This document shows positions 34,566 through 43,421 of a stretch of DNA of 58,783 nt, piece after piece. Every line of letters begins with the position of its first letter. The first letter of the stretch is position 1. Made by a program: the position numbers and the translations under genes. The stretch comes from Bacteroidales bacterium (GTDB lineage: Bacteria; Bacteroidota; Bacteroidia; Bacteroidales; PWNQ01). The notes under the pieces were generated by a model. That model ran no database searches, was not told the origin of the DNA, and saw only the letters and a program-made list of their open reading frames with translations. Location of the stretch: NCBI GenBank assembly GCA_021738505.1, contig JAIPBW010000008.1, positions 1 through 58,783 on the forward strand. The letters run 5' to 3'.

Positions 34566-35645
34566 TTATGCGACCCGTATGCGGGGGTCCAACATACCAT
34601 AGATTATGTCGATCAAAATATTGATTAGAATAAGAATTACAGAGATAAATAAAACGGCTCCCATAATTACCGGGAAGTCGTATTTTTCCAGAGCTGTTAC
34701 AATGACGACGCCCAGTCCTTTCCAGTCGAAGACATATTCTACGAAGACGGCACCGGCCAAAAGGGAGGCAAACCAGCCTGAGGTAGCTGTGATTACAGGA
34801 TTTAGTGCGTTTTTTAGTGCATGCCCCATGACGACTTTGCGCTGTGACAGCCCTTTGGACTTTGCTGTTTTGATATAATCCTGCGATAATGTTTCCAGCA
34901 TGGAGCTGCGGGTGAGCTCCGTGACAATAGCCAGGGGCCTTATGCCAAGGGTTAAAGCCGGCAGAATGAGGTTTTTTAAGTCGAGATATTTACCCCGCCC
35001 GAAGTCATCTACCGAATACATGCTGCCGATCATGTCAAGCCCTGTATATTCGCCCAAAACAAAAGCAAACAGCCACCCGATCAATATGGCTGCAAAAAAG
35101 GAAGGAACGGACATGCCGAGAACCGATAATACCAGCGCGGACTTATCGAAAACACTGTCTTTGCGTAAAGCACTTATAATCCCTATAATTAATCCGAAGA
35201 TGACAGCAAAAGTTATGGCGGTTAAAGCCAAAAGCGCTGTTTTGGGAAATGCTTCAGCTAAAATGTTACTGACTTTTCGCTTGCTTTGGTAAGACCTTCG
35301 CAAATAGGGCTTTTTTAAAACAATGCTTCCGTTTCCACTTTTGAAAAGCGGGGTTGCTGTCGTATACTTTTCCTTATCCAGATAAAAATAATGCTTCTCA
35401 TCGTTATGATTATGCCACGAAACGGGCGAGAGATCATTTAGATATTTAAAATATTGGATGTGCAGCGGTTTGTTAAGGCCCAGGTCTTTGCGGATAGCTT
35501 CTACCGAGGATATATCAGCCCTTTGGCCTAACATCATCCTGGCCGGATCGCCGGGTAAGATGTTGAACAGGAAAAACACAATGGTAACAACGCCCAATAA
35601 GACCAATACTCCATATCCAAGTCTGCGTAAAATGAAACGTGTCAT
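34566..35645 (-). CDS. DppB/OppB-type ABC transporter permease (orphan)
   Basis: An inner-membrane permease subunit of the dipeptide/oligopeptide (DppB/OppB) class. The N-terminus MTRFILRRLGYGVLVLLGVVTIVFFLFNILPGDPARM is diagnostic. About six membrane helices are present, and the ATPase-contact EAA loop reads AKSKGLSQRKVVMGHALKNALNPVI. An insert of about 60 residues (about 65-125, with WHNHNDEKHYFYLDKEKYTT) after the first helix is predicted to be periplasmic and is larger than in standard DppB. The partner permease, ATPases and binding protein are not in this window, so the substrate is unknown. At 359 residues it is slightly longer than usual because of the insert. Confidence 0.9.
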   Translation of the reverse strand: MTRFILRRLGYGVLVLLGVVTIVFFLFNILPGDPARMMLGQRADISSVEAIRKDLGLNKPLHIQYFKYLNDLSPVSWHNHNDEKHYFYLDKEKYTTATPLFKSGNGSIVLKKPYLRRSYQSKRKVSNILAEAFPKTALLALTAITFAVIFGLIIGIISALRKDSVFDKSALVLSVLGMSVPSFFAAILIGWLFAFVLGEYTGLDMIGSMYSVDDFGRGKYLDLKNLILPALTLGIRPLAIVTELTRSSMLETLSQDYIKTAKSKGLSQRKVVMGHALKNALNPVITATSGWFASLLAGAVFVEYVFDWKGLGVVIVTALEKYDFPVIMGAVLFISVILILINILIDIIYGMLDPRIRVA

Positions 35646-35711
35646 AAACGTTTGATAGTTTGTGTTTTGTTCGTTGTTGTGATCTCTCTGATTTCCTGTT
35701 ATAATATCTTC

Positions 35712-36821
35712 TTAGCGTGATGAATTAAGATATTCCTTTTTAAAATATTGATATTGGGGAAAATCATTATAATGCCATTTCTCTACAATTACTCCGTCTT
35801 TGAGAAGCATAAGTCCCGGATTTGAACGTATTACTGTTTTTAAAGCAATGTCATCCGCCAGATAAAATGGATAATCCAGATTTAATTGTTGTTTATAAGT
35901 GGATGATTTCTCGAAAAGATCACCTGTTATCGCATAAAACCCAATACTGTCTTCTTTGCATTGCTCATAAAATGCATCCATGGTGATCATACTCTCCTCA
36001 TCTGCTTTTTTAAGGGAGTGAGCAATCAGAATAAAAGTATATCCTTTCTTATTAAAAATCGATTCACTTATGTTCTTACCTTCTTTATTTTCAACCAGTA
36101 AGGTTTTATCCGGAGTATCCGGAGCTTCGGAACGTTGGTTTACAAATTCCCATTTTTCGTTAAAACCCGGCTGGTCATAAGGTAATTCCTCTGATAGCCA
36201 TTCTTTTGTTTCTCCGGTTTCTTTATTTTTATATTCCAGATAGACCTTAGGTTGTGGTATTTCTTCTGCCATTTTGGTTCCTTCTTTCCAGGCGCGAAAG
36301 TCCAGGATCGGCAGATGTTGATAGGAGTACCAGGAAAAGCTTATCAGAATAAAAATACCAATAAAAACGATGACAGATTGCTGGATTTTATTCCAATAGG
36401 GCGAAAACTTTCTTCTTTCCCTGAATATGATAATTGCAAATATCAACAGTACGATGTTCTTAAAAAACGTTTCCCAGTTGGTCATAATAATGGCATCACC
36501 AAAACAACCACAATCACTCACCGGATTGGCAATTGCAAGATAAAGGGTAAGGGGCGTAAAAAAGGCCATAAAAAGCAAGTTTCCCCAGGCTGCCAGCTTA
36601 GGGCGAGCATTAAATACAAGGGCAAAGCCAATAACAAATTCCAGGGCACTGACAATTACTGAAAGATAAAGAGCAGTTGGGTCAAGCCATTCAAGAGAGA
36701 ATGCTTCATAATAGTCCATGAGTTTATAGGTGAATCCCCATGGATCTATCCCTTTCACAAAACCAGAAAACATAAAGACTAAACCTGCCAGAATTCTGCT
36801 TATATTTCGTATTACCTTCAT
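35712..36821 (-). CDS. BT_3928-like membrane protein: DoxX/MauE domain plus thioredoxin-like tail
   Basis: 369 residues. The first 145 form four membrane helices of the DoxX/MauE type (RILAGLVFMFSGFVKGIDPWGFTYKL, then NPVSDCGCFGDAI with the conserved Cys pair). A fifth helix follows at about 145-165. The C-terminal 200 residues look like a thioredoxin-like fold (FILIAHSLKKADEE, GFYAITGDL, PGLMLLKDGVIVEKWH) without a CxxC pair. It is typical of the Bacteroidota BT_3928 family beside DUF1599, tpiA and folP. The role is unproven; a redox-linked envelope function is suggested by the MauE-like cysteines. Confidence 0.85.
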   Translation of the reverse strand: MKVIRNISRILAGLVFMFSGFVKGIDPWGFTYKLMDYYEAFSLEWLDPTALYLSVIVSALEFVIGFALVFNARPKLAAWGNLLFMAFFTPLTLYLAIANPVSDCGCFGDAIIMTNWETFFKNIVLLIFAIIIFRERRKFSPYWNKIQQSVIVFIGIFILISFSWYSYQHLPILDFRAWKEGTKMAEEIPQPKVYLEYKNKETGETKEWLSEELPYDQPGFNEKWEFVNQRSEAPDTPDKTLLVENKEGKNISESIFNKKGYTFILIAHSLKKADEESMITMDAFYEQCKEDSIGFYAITGDLFEKSSTYKQQLNLDYPFYLADDIALKTVIRSNPGLMLLKDGVIVEKWHYNDFPQYQYFKKEYLNSSR

Positions 36822-36922
36822 AAATCACAATTTTATTAAATCCTAATTTGTAATGATATACAATGTAAATTTATTTTAATTAAATAAATTAAAAAAAGCT
36901 TAACTGAAGAAACTTTTTTCTG

Positions 36923-37477
36923 TTAGCTGTTTTTTTCTTCCTCAATTTTTATCAGTGCAAAAACAGCATAATTGATAATATCCCGGTAGTTGGCATCAAT
37001 ACCTTCGGAGAATTTTGTTTCACCCTGATTGTTTTCGATTTGTTTTATGCGCAAGAGTTTCATCAGGATAATATCGGTAAGTGATTCGCGTCGCATGTTA
37101 CGCCAGGCTTCGCTATAGTCATGGTTTTTGTTTTCCATCAAACCTTTGGAGTCATGGAAGTGTTTTAAATAGAGTTCTTGTGCTTTTTCAACACTTAAAT
37201 CTTTATCATCCGCGGCAGTGCCTAATTCGAGCTGAATTAAGGCCATGATCGAATAATTGATAATGCCAATGTATTCATCATCAATCGTTTCATTTATCTT
37301 CTGAATGCCTTTTTCTTCATAGCTTTTAATGCGTTCGGCTTTAATATATATTTGGTCTGTAAGACTGGAAGGCCGTAGAACTCTCCATGCACTTCCATAA
37401 TCCTGCATTTTTCCGACAAAAATTTGCTTGCATTTTTCTATGATATCATTATATTGGGAAGCTGTTTTATTGTACAT
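36923..37477 (-). CDS. DUF1599 protein, tandem-duplicated nucleotide-modification-like domain
   Basis: 184 residues in two homologous halves: FVGKMQDYGSAWRVLRPSSLTDQI with IGIINYSIMALIQLELG, then KNHDYSEAWRNMRRESLTDIIL with RDIINYAVFALIKIEEE. DUF1599 domains are all-alpha and distantly MazG-like, and are suggested to act on nucleotides; no activity is established. It is divergent from folP, whose start is 59 bp away, and is followed by the DoxX-like gene. This is the conserved folP / DUF1599 / BT_3928 / tpiA neighbourhood of the phylum, here with an ABC permease inserted before tpiA. Confidence 0.9.
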   Translation of the reverse strand: MYNKTASQYNDIIEKCKQIFVGKMQDYGSAWRVLRPSSLTDQIYIKAERIKSYEEKGIQKINETIDDEYIGIINYSIMALIQLELGTAADDKDLSVEKAQELYLKHFHDSKGLMENKNHDYSEAWRNMRRESLTDIILMKLLRIKQIENNQGETKFSEGIDANYRDIINYAVFALIKIEEEKNS

Positions 37478-37485
37478 TCGAACTT

Positions 37486-37493
37486 TATTTTTG
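37486..37493 (+). promoter_or_regulatory. -7 promoter element of folP
   Basis: TATTTTTG matches TAnnTTTG, 42 bp before the TTG start of folP, within the divergent gap to DUF1599. Confidence 0.5.
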
Positions 37494-37535
37494 GTAAATA
37501 AATTTTAACTAGAAACCGCTCAAAATTAAAAAAAA

Positions 37536-38432
37536 TTGGAACGAACAGGTATAAAGAATGACGATACTTTTTTTCAATCCCAAAAAACGATCAATTGCTG
37601 TGGCCGTTTGATGAGTCTGGAAAGCCCATTGGTTATGGGTATCCTTAATATTACCCCGGATTCTTTTTATGATGGAGGAAAGCATTTTTCTTCCGATGAT
37701 GCTATTGTCCGGCAGACTTCAAAAATGCTTCAGGAGGGAGCCGATATTATAGATATTGGTCCTATGTCCACGCGTCCCGGAGCTGAAATCATCAGCGTTG
37801 AGGAAGAAGAACAGCGATTGATTCCTGCTTTAAAACTATTGACTAAGGAATTTCCGGAGACCGTATTCTCTGTTGATACATTCCGTTCACAGGTTGCACG
37901 CAGTGCTGTGAAGCACGGGGCTGCCATTATTAATGATATTTCCGGAGGCTGCCAGGACCCCGAAATGTTTCAAACTATTGCTGAACTTCACGTTCCTTAT
38001 GTCATGATGCACATGCAAGGCACACCGGCTAATATGCAGAAGAATCCCCGGTATGAGCATGTCGTTAAAGAGGTGGGTATGTTTTTTTCCTCTCAATTGG
38101 AAAAGTTAAAGAAGATGGGTGCCCATGATATTATTCTGGATCCCGGGTTTGGATTTGGAAAATCTCTGGAGCATAATTATCAACTGCTGGCCGGATTACA
38201 CTATTTCTCAATGTTTGAACTGCCACTGCTCGTTGGGGTTTCCAGGAAGTCTATGATTAATAAAGTGTTAAGCACAAAGCCGGCAGAGGCTCTAAATGGA
38301 ACAACAGCGATTAATGTCATGGCCTTAGAAAGAGGAGCCGGGATACTTCGGGTGCATGATGTCCGCGAAGCCCGTGAAGCAGTAGCTTTGGTTTCTAAAC
38401 TTAATGAAGTGGAGAAATTAAACATGGATTGA
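37536..38432 (+). CDS. folP: Dihydropteroate synthase
   Basis: It joins 4-aminobenzoate to 6-hydroxymethyl-dihydropterin diphosphate in folate synthesis and is the sulfonamide target. Motifs: VMGILNITPDSFYDGGKH, GADIIDIGPMSTRPGAE (in place of the common GGESTRPGA), FSVDTFRSQVA, INDISGG, VMMHMQGTPANMQ, ILDPGFGFGKSLEHN and GVSRKSMI, with RVHDVREA at the end. The frame opens with TTG at 37536. The first in-frame ATG (37611) would remove the family's TINCCGRL strand, so a TTG start is likely. At 298 residues it is normal. clpS follows 54 bp downstream with its own promoter. Confidence 0.96.
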   Translation: MERTGIKNDDTFFQSQKTINCCGRLMSLESPLVMGILNITPDSFYDGGKHFSSDDAIVRQTSKMLQEGADIIDIGPMSTRPGAEIISVEEEEQRLIPALKLLTKEFPETVFSVDTFRSQVARSAVKHGAAIINDISGGCQDPEMFQTIAELHVPYVMMHMQGTPANMQKNPRYEHVVKEVGMFFSSQLEKLKKMGAHDIILDPGFGFGKSLEHNYQLLAGLHYFSMFELPLLVGVSRKSMINKVLSTKPAEALNGTTAINVMALERGAGILRVHDVREAREAVALVSKLNEVEKLNMD

Positions 38433-38434
38433 TC

Positions 38435-38465
38435 TTTGATTTTTGTATGATTTTGACTAAATTTG
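38435..38465 (+). promoter_or_regulatory. Promoter of clpS with both -33 and -7 elements
   Basis: TTTG at 38435-38438 and TAAATTTG at 38458-38465, spaced by 19 bp, fit the full Bacteroidota consensus (TTTG-N19-TAnnTTTG). The clpS ATG is 21 bp downstream. Confidence 0.75.
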
Positions 38466-38486
38466 TAGAGTTGATTAAGTATAAAT

Positions 38487-38759
38487 ATGGTTAAAGAAAA
38501 GGAAAAAACATCACCGGAAAATTTGGAATCTCAGGATGAAGAACGTCAATTAATTCTTCATAATGATGATTTTAATACGTTTGATTTTGTTATTGAAACA
38601 TTAGTTGAAGTTTGTGATCATGAACCGGAGCAAGCTGAACAATCAGCATATATTGTTCATTTTAAGGGAAAATGTTCTGTGAAAAAAGGTTCATACAAAG
38701 ATCTTAAGCCTCGTTATGAGGCAATGAAAAACAAAATGTTAACTGTTACAATAGACTGA
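38487..38759 (+). CDS. clpS: ATP-dependent Clp protease adaptor ClpS
   Basis: A 90-residue adaptor that hands N-degron substrates to ClpA/ClpC-type unfoldases; it is cytosolic. The core ILHNDDFNTFDFVIETLVEV matches the ClpS signature (L-x-N-D-D-x-x-T/N-F-x-V), followed by AEQSAYIVHFKGKCSVKKGSY with the His and hydrophobic pocket residues. The N-terminal 20 residues are acidic and flexible, as usual. It is transcribed from a clear own promoter. The 197-bp gap to the M48 gene contains only a small cccgg/ccggg hairpin at 38911-38924. Confidence 0.95.
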   Translation: MVKEKEKTSPENLESQDEERQLILHNDDFNTFDFVIETLVEVCDHEPEQAEQSAYIVHFKGKCSVKKGSYKDLKPRYEAMKNKMLTVTID

Positions 38760-38956
38760 CTGACTGAAAGTTTTTCTGCGTTAGGGATTGGCAATGAGCG
38801 TGTAAAATAAATTGAAACCAAGAATTTAATGTATATTATTGGTTAACAGGAACATATATAATTGCGTAAAATCATAAAACATATAGGCTCAACCTTTTGT
38901 TAGACAGTTTCCCGGAACACCGGGGCAGCTAAAATTAATTCTGCAAAATTACAATC

Positions 38957-39754
38957 ATGAAAAAAATTTCACTTTTACTTATCGTTTTATTATTGTTTTC
39001 AGCTTGTTCTGAAGTTCCCATCACAGGGCGTAAGCAGATGAATCTTCTTCCCAGTAGTATGATGCTCAGTATGAGTCTTACGAATTATAAGGAAGTATTA
39101 AATGAGAGCAAAGTATTGCCCGATCAGGATTCCAAAACAAAAACTGTAAGAAATGTAGGTAATAAGATATCTGATGGGGTAAGCTCATTTATGAAAGAAA
39201 CCGGTGATAAAGACCGGATAAAGGACTTTAAATGGGAGTACAATGTGATTGACAAAGATGTTATTAATGCCTGGTGTATGCCCGGAGGTAAAATTGCAGT
39301 ATATACCGGTATTCTTCCGGTAACAAAAAATGACGGTGGTTTAGCCACGGTATTAGCCCACGAAATTGCCCATGCCGTTGCGAAGCATGGAAATGAAAGA
39401 ATGAGCCAACAATTGGCTGTTGCCTTAGGTGGAATATCTTTGGAAGTCGCCATGAAAGAAAAACCAGATAAAACCAAAAATATCTTCAGGTCGGTTTATG
39501 GTGTAGGATCAACATTAGGAACCCTGGCTTATTCGAGAAAACACGAATATGAAGCAGATAAGCTGGGAATGGTTTTTATGGCGAAAGCAGGTTATGATCC
39601 GAATGAGGCTATCGAGTTTTGGAAACGAATGAAAGCACAAAAAAATGGAGCTTCAGTACCTCAGTTTCTTTCTACTCATCCTACGGATGAAAATAGGATA
39701 GAGGCCATGAAAGAATATTTACCTGAGGCCCGCAAATATTATTCAAATAATTAA
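38957..39754 (+). CDS. M48-family zinc metalloprotease, lipoprotein
   Basis: 265 residues. The lipoprotein signal MKKISLLLIVLLLFSAC has its Cys at 17. The M48 domain has HEIAH at 135-139 in TVLAHEIAHAVAKHGNERMS and the third zinc ligand in the RKHEYEADKLGMVFMAKAGYDP region. It resembles LoiP/YggG-type periplasmic proteases that degrade misfolded envelope proteins. The C-terminal STHPTDENRIEAM is the usual M48 end. It is the first gene of a run with nfeD (6 bp) and floA (22 bp), suggesting that proteolysis and membrane-domain organisation are linked. Confidence 0.93.
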   Translation: MKKISLLLIVLLLFSACSEVPITGRKQMNLLPSSMMLSMSLTNYKEVLNESKVLPDQDSKTKTVRNVGNKISDGVSSFMKETGDKDRIKDFKWEYNVIDKDVINAWCMPGGKIAVYTGILPVTKNDGGLATVLAHEIAHAVAKHGNERMSQQLAVALGGISLEVAMKEKPDKTKNIFRSVYGVGSTLGTLAYSRKHEYEADKLGMVFMAKAGYDPNEAIEFWKRMKAQKNGASVPQFLSTHPTDENRIEAMKEYLPEARKYYSNN

Positions 39755-39760
39755 AAAACT

Positions 39761-40225
39761 ATGAGCTGGATATTGGTCGTTGTATTGATTTTGGTGGGCA
39801 TATTATTATTGTTGCTTGAGTTGCTGGTTATCCCCGGGGCTACAGTGGCAGGAATAGCCGGATTTGGGCTTATTGCTTTTTCCGTATATTTATCTTATGA
39901 CACCTATGGTGTTACTGCCGGTAACTGGACATTAGCGGGTGCCGCTGGAGCTTCTTTGCTTAGCGTTATATTCGCTTTCCGTTCCCGAACGTGGAAAAAG
40001 GCGGGATTGGATTCTTCTATTACAGGCAAAGCGAATACGTTCGAGGATAATAGTCTGCAAAAAGGAGATACAGGAGTTACCATGTCCAGGCTGGCTCCTT
40101 CAGGCAAAGCGCGGATTAAAGGCCAGTATTATGAAGTGCAGTCTATTGCCGGGATGGTGAATGCAAAGCAAGAAATTGTTGTTACCAAAGTAGAAGGAAA
40201 TCGAATTTATGTTAAACAAAAATAA
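39761..40225 (+). CDS. nfeD: NfeD-like membrane protein
   Basis: 154 residues. The hydrophobic segments MSWILVVVLILVGILLLLLEL and GATVAGIAGFGLIAFSVYLS, plus a third near 50-70, precede a C-terminal OB-fold domain (KGDTGVTMSRLAPSGKARIKGQYYEVQS, then IVVTKVEGNRIYVK). NfeD proteins accompany flotillin/stomatin-like proteins and are thought to help organise or assemble them. It lies 22 bp before floA, the expected partner. It is the short form without the serine-protease domain. Confidence 0.9.
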   Translation: MSWILVVVLILVGILLLLLELLVIPGATVAGIAGFGLIAFSVYLSYDTYGVTAGNWTLAGAAGASLLSVIFAFRSRTWKKAGLDSSITGKANTFEDNSLQKGDTGVTMSRLAPSGKARIKGQYYEVQSIAGMVNAKQEIVVTKVEGNRIYVKQK

Positions 40226-40247
40226 TCTCATTTAAAACCCCAATTTT

Positions 40248-41276
40248 ATGGAAATAGGAATTATGATTGCCATTGGTGTAGCCGCTATATTTTTCTTGTG
40301 GCTCATCTTTTATTTTATCCCCGTTGGCCTGTGGTTTTCCGCATTGGTCTCCAACGTAAGGATATCGTTGCTACAGCTAATCCTGATGCGTTGGCGTAAA
40401 GTACCGCCGGGAGTTATTGTTACTGCCATGATTAACTCGACAAAGGCAGGTTTGAATTTAACCCGCGATCAGTTAGAGGCTCATTATTTGGCCGGTGGCC
40501 GGGTGAAGTCTGTTGTTAATGCACTTATATCTGCTGAAAAAGCAAATATGGGCCTCGACTTCCAAACTGCTGCTGCTATTGACCTTGCCGGACGTGATGT
40601 TTTAGAGGCTGTTCAGATGTCAGTAAATCCAAAGGTTATTAATACACCTCCGGTATCTGCAATTGCAAAAGACGGTATTCAGCTTGTTGCCAAAGCCAGA
40701 GTAACCGTTCGTGCAAATATCAAGCAATTAGTAGGTGGTGCTGGTGAAGAAACCGTTTTAGCCCGTGTTGGTGAAGGTGTTGTTTCTTCTATCGGATCGG
40801 CCCAAAGCCATAAAGCTGTTTTGGAAAATCCGGACTCCATTTCCAGGGTTGTTCTGGAAAAAGGATTGGACTCAGGTACTGCCTTTGAAATTCTTTCAAT
40901 TGATATCGCCGATGTTGATGTAGGAAAGAATATCGGAGCCCAATTGCAGATGGATCAGGCTTATGCCGATAAGAACATTGCTCAGGCTAAAGCTGAGGAA
41001 CGTCGTGCTATGGCTGTTGCAGAAGAACAGGAGATGAAAGCTAAAGCTCAGGAAGCCCGTGCTAAAGTGATTGAAGCAGAAGCAGAGGTACCCAAAGCTA
41101 TCTCAGAAGCATTCCGCTCCGGTAACCTTGGCGTAATGGATTATCAAAAATATCGCAATATCCAGGCTGATACCGATATGAGAAATTCAATTGCCAGCCC
41201 GGAAGAAGATGAATCGTATCGTGAAGACTCCGATCAAACCAAACAGGGCGATTCGGATAATAAAAAAGATGAATAA
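40248..41276 (+). CDS. floA: Flotillin-like protein FloA
   Basis: A 342-residue membrane-scaffold protein of functional membrane microdomains. The N-terminal re-entrant or transmembrane segment (about 1-32) is followed by the SPFH-type domain ([74 protein letters not shown]). A coiled coil rich in Ala/Glu follows ([30 protein letters not shown]-like, about 240-285). The C-terminal tail is acidic. It closes the M48-nfeD-floA run and is followed by a good terminator. Confidence 0.96.
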   Translation: MEIGIMIAIGVAAIFFLWLIFYFIPVGLWFSALVSNVRISLLQLILMRWRKVPPGVIVTAMINSTKAGLNLTRDQLEAHYLAGGRVKSVVNALISAEKANMGLDFQTAAAIDLAGRDVLEAVQMSVNPKVINTPPVSAIAKDGIQLVAKARVTVRANIKQLVGGAGEETVLARVGEGVVSSIGSAQSHKAVLENPDSISRVVLEKGLDSGTAFEILSIDIADVDVGKNIGAQLQMDQAYADKNIAQAKAEERRAMAVAEEQEMKAKAQEARAKVIEAEAEVPKAISEAFRSGNLGVMDYQKYRNIQADTDMRNSIASPEEDESYREDSDQTKQGDSDNKKDE

Positions 41277-41297
41277 TTCGAACTAAAACCAAAATCT

Positions 41298-41333
41298 AAA
41301 AAGCGGAGAGCAAAAATGTTCTTCGCTTTTTTT
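41298..41333 (+). terminator. Rho-independent terminator after floA
   Basis: The stem aaaaagcggag (41298-41308) / cttcgcttttt (41321-41331), with one g-t pair, runs into a T tract to 41333. It lies 22 bp after the stop of floA. Confidence 0.8.
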
Positions 41334-41391
41334 GTGATTGTTACGGGTTGCCCCGATTAATTATAAGTTGTTTGCAAATTTCAATAAATAA

Positions 41392-41838
41392 TTGTATTTT
41401 TATCCTCAGAAAAATAAAATAGCTGTGCAAGAATCCGGACAAACATCAGTAAAGTGGAGTCAAAACTTTGACTGGAGCGATAAGTTGATACTTATCGTTG
41501 AAGATGTAGAAGCTAACCATTTGTTTATTTCATCGGCATTGAAAAAAACAAATACTAAAATGTTGTGGGCTAAAAACGGGAAAGAAGCCGTGAAAATGGT
41601 GATTGAAAATCCCGATATTGATCTTGTTTTAATGGACATCCGCTTGCCCGAACTTGACGGATATGAAGCCACTCGTCAAATTAAAGAGTTTCGTAAGAGT
41701 CTGCCTATTATTGCCCAAACGGCTTATGTGATGTCAAATGAAAAAGGAAAAGTATTGCAAGCCGGCTGCGACGATCTTATCACAAAACCTATTCGCCTGA
41801 AAGTATTATTGGAAACAGTAGCCAAATATTTAAAGTAA
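41392..41838 (+). CDS. Single-domain response regulator
   Basis: 148 residues. A receiver domain fills about 29-148: LILIVEDVEANHLF with the acidic pair, phospho-acceptor Asp in LVLMDIRLPELDGYEA, Thr in AQTAYVM and Lys in LITKPI. There is no output domain, so it would pass phosphate on or act by protein contact. The frame opens with TTG at 41392; a GTG at 41425 (VQESGQTS) is an equal choice. It closely resembles the C-terminal receiver of the hybrid kinase at 53658 (VEDVEANHLF versus AEDIEANYLY; DIDLVLMDI in both), suggesting a common origin. It is a lone gene after the floA terminator. Confidence 0.9.
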   Translation: MYFYPQKNKIAVQESGQTSVKWSQNFDWSDKLILIVEDVEANHLFISSALKKTNTKMLWAKNGKEAVKMVIENPDIDLVLMDIRLPELDGYEATRQIKEFRKSLPIIAQTAYVMSNEKGKVLQAGCDDLITKPIRLKVLLETVAKYLK

Positions 41839-41887
41839 TATTTAATCAGATATTTGTACAAAGGATTACTTCCTTCATCAGCAAATG

Positions 41888-42529
41888 CTAAATCGAAGAA
41901 GTTGAGGCTGCCGAATGTTTAAAAATTATTAGTTTTTTGTCTACTTTCTCAACGCGTAAATCAAATGTTTTTTCAATGTATTTAATTGTTTTTAAAGTAT
42001 AAATGAAAACGTGTGTGTCATCATTCCGGTAGTACCATTTTGCAAACGGGATTTTTTCATTGTAAAGATGAGTCATGATAATTAAATATCCCTCTGGTTT
42101 TAAGATGCTTATTAATTTGTTTATCTCGGATTTCGGGTCGTTAAAATGCTCAAACACTTCGCAACTGAAAATATAATCGTAGTTGTTTTCCAGATTATCT
42201 TTATCCGGATAAAAATACGGATCATACAGTTTTACATTATACCCATTTTCCCTGAGGTTTTTGGTAATAACAGGGCTGGTTCCACAACCGTAATCCAGAC
42301 CTGAATGACCGGCAGTAAATTTTTGCAGAATAGTATTTGTGATAGGAGATGTAAAATTTTGGTATGCTTCGTCATGGATGTCATTATTGTGTTCCAGATA
42401 CCGTTGTTTTTCTCTTTCATTGGTAACATGGTACTTTTTATCTCTTACGTAAGCGCCACAGGTTGAGCAAATAAAATAATATTTATCTGCTCTGGATTCA
42501 AGAGGAGTGTCGCAAAGTGGACAGAGCAT
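41888..42529 (-). CDS. Class I SAM methyltransferase with N-terminal zinc ribbon
   Basis: 213 residues. A four-Cys zinc ribbon opens the protein (MLCPLCDTPL, then FICSTCGAYV). A Rossmann methyltransferase domain follows, with motif I LDYGCGTSPVITKNL, the acidic ligand in VKLYDPYFYP, DYIFSCEVFEHFNDP and LKPEGYLIIMTHLY. Zinc-ribbon methyltransferases of this kind include small-molecule and sugar methyltransferases; the substrate here is unknown. It is transcribed alone on the minus strand, converging with the response-regulator gene 49 bp away. Confidence 0.85.
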   Translation of the reverse strand: MLCPLCDTPLESRADKYYFICSTCGAYVRDKKYHVTNEREKQRYLEHNNDIHDEAYQNFTSPITNTILQKFTAGHSGLDYGCGTSPVITKNLRENGYNVKLYDPYFYPDKDNLENNYDYIFSCEVFEHFNDPKSEINKLISILKPEGYLIIMTHLYNEKIPFAKWYYRNDDTHVFIYTLKTIKYIEKTFDLRVEKVDKKLIIFKHSAASTSSI

Positions 42530-42700
42530 ATATTAAAAATTTTTAGAATTCGTTTGATCTATGTTTTGAACAGGGAAGTATTCCTTCCTTAATTTAACCT
42601 GTTTCCCTTTTGTGAAAAATGACAGCTTCAAAAAATTGACAGTCAAATTATAAGAGTTTATAGAGCAAAAATAACAGGTATCACCAATATAAAAACTCAA

Positions 42701-42736
42701 AATAAAACGGGATACAATTCCTGTTCCCGTTTTATT
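42701..42736 (-). terminator. Rho-independent terminator after lolA
   Basis: aataaaacggga (42701-42712) pairs with tcccgttttatt (42725-42736), a perfect 12-bp stem. On the minus strand it is followed by TTTTGAGTTTTT. It lies 20 bp after the lolA stop. Confidence 0.8.
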
Positions 42737-42756
42737 TGAAATGAAAATAGGATTAT

Positions 42757-43401
42757 TTATCTGAGATCGATAACTTCCACATCCGGGTGGTTAGATTTAC
42801 TAAATTTAAATTTACTATCGGGAAGGTTATTGTTGGTTTTAAATTCTTCAATGATATAAGTGTATGTGGTGCTGTTTTTATCATAAACGGTGGAACTTAC
42901 CAACTGATGATTTTTTTGATTAATACGCACACGAACTTTAAAAAACGATTTACCTTCTTTGGGAACCAGGTCAATAATGTCAATTGTATTACCGGCTATT
43001 GTTTCGGTCCTGATATATTTTGAGCGGTATTTTTCCTCCCAGTCTGAAAGTACTTTCAATGGATTGTTTTCGGCATTTTCTTTAGCAGAAGCTACTTGTA
43101 CTTCTTTAGATCCCGGCAGAAAACTCCAAACTGTTTCACCGTCTGAAATAATGATTTGATCCTGGATATTAATTCTGTACATGTCATCTTTTATCCAGGC
43201 AGAGCCGGATTTTTCTTCGTGAATATCATGTTCATTGTTATCCATGTTGTAACTAAACTTAATACTCACATCCTGATAGGACTCCAGTTTATTGCTGGCT
43301 TTGTTCAGGATCTTTTTTGATTTGGAGTTATCAACCTGTGCTGAGGCTAATAATCCAGCAAATACAAAAGCAATGACAAGGAAGATTGTTGTTTTTCTCA
43401 T
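42757..43401 (-). CDS. lolA: Outer-membrane lipoprotein carrier protein LolA-like
   Basis: A periplasmic chaperone that carries lipoproteins from the LolCDE exporter to the outer membrane. The signal peptide MRKTTIFLVIAFVFAGLLASA is followed by a half-barrel domain with YQDVSIKFSYNM, EKSGSAWIKDDMYRINIQDQIIISDGETVWSFLP and FFKVRVRINQKNHQLVSSTVYDKN, close to Bacteroidota LolA proteins. A longer frame begins at 43422, where its ATG overlaps the ftsK stop (TAATG), so translational coupling from that start is possible. The start at 43401 gives the better signal peptide (214 residues). The ftsK-lolA order is common in the phylum. Confidence 0.88.
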   Translation of the reverse strand: MRKTTIFLVIAFVFAGLLASAQVDNSKSKKILNKASNKLESYQDVSIKFSYNMDNNEHDIHEEKSGSAWIKDDMYRINIQDQIIISDGETVWSFLPGSKEVQVASAKENAENNPLKVLSDWEEKYRSKYIRTETIAGNTIDIIDLVPKEGKSFFKVRVRINQKNHQLVSSTVYDKNSTTYTYIIEEFKTNNNLPDSKFKFSKSNHPDVEVIDLR

Positions 43402-43421
43402 ATGATTATCTATAAAGTCCA

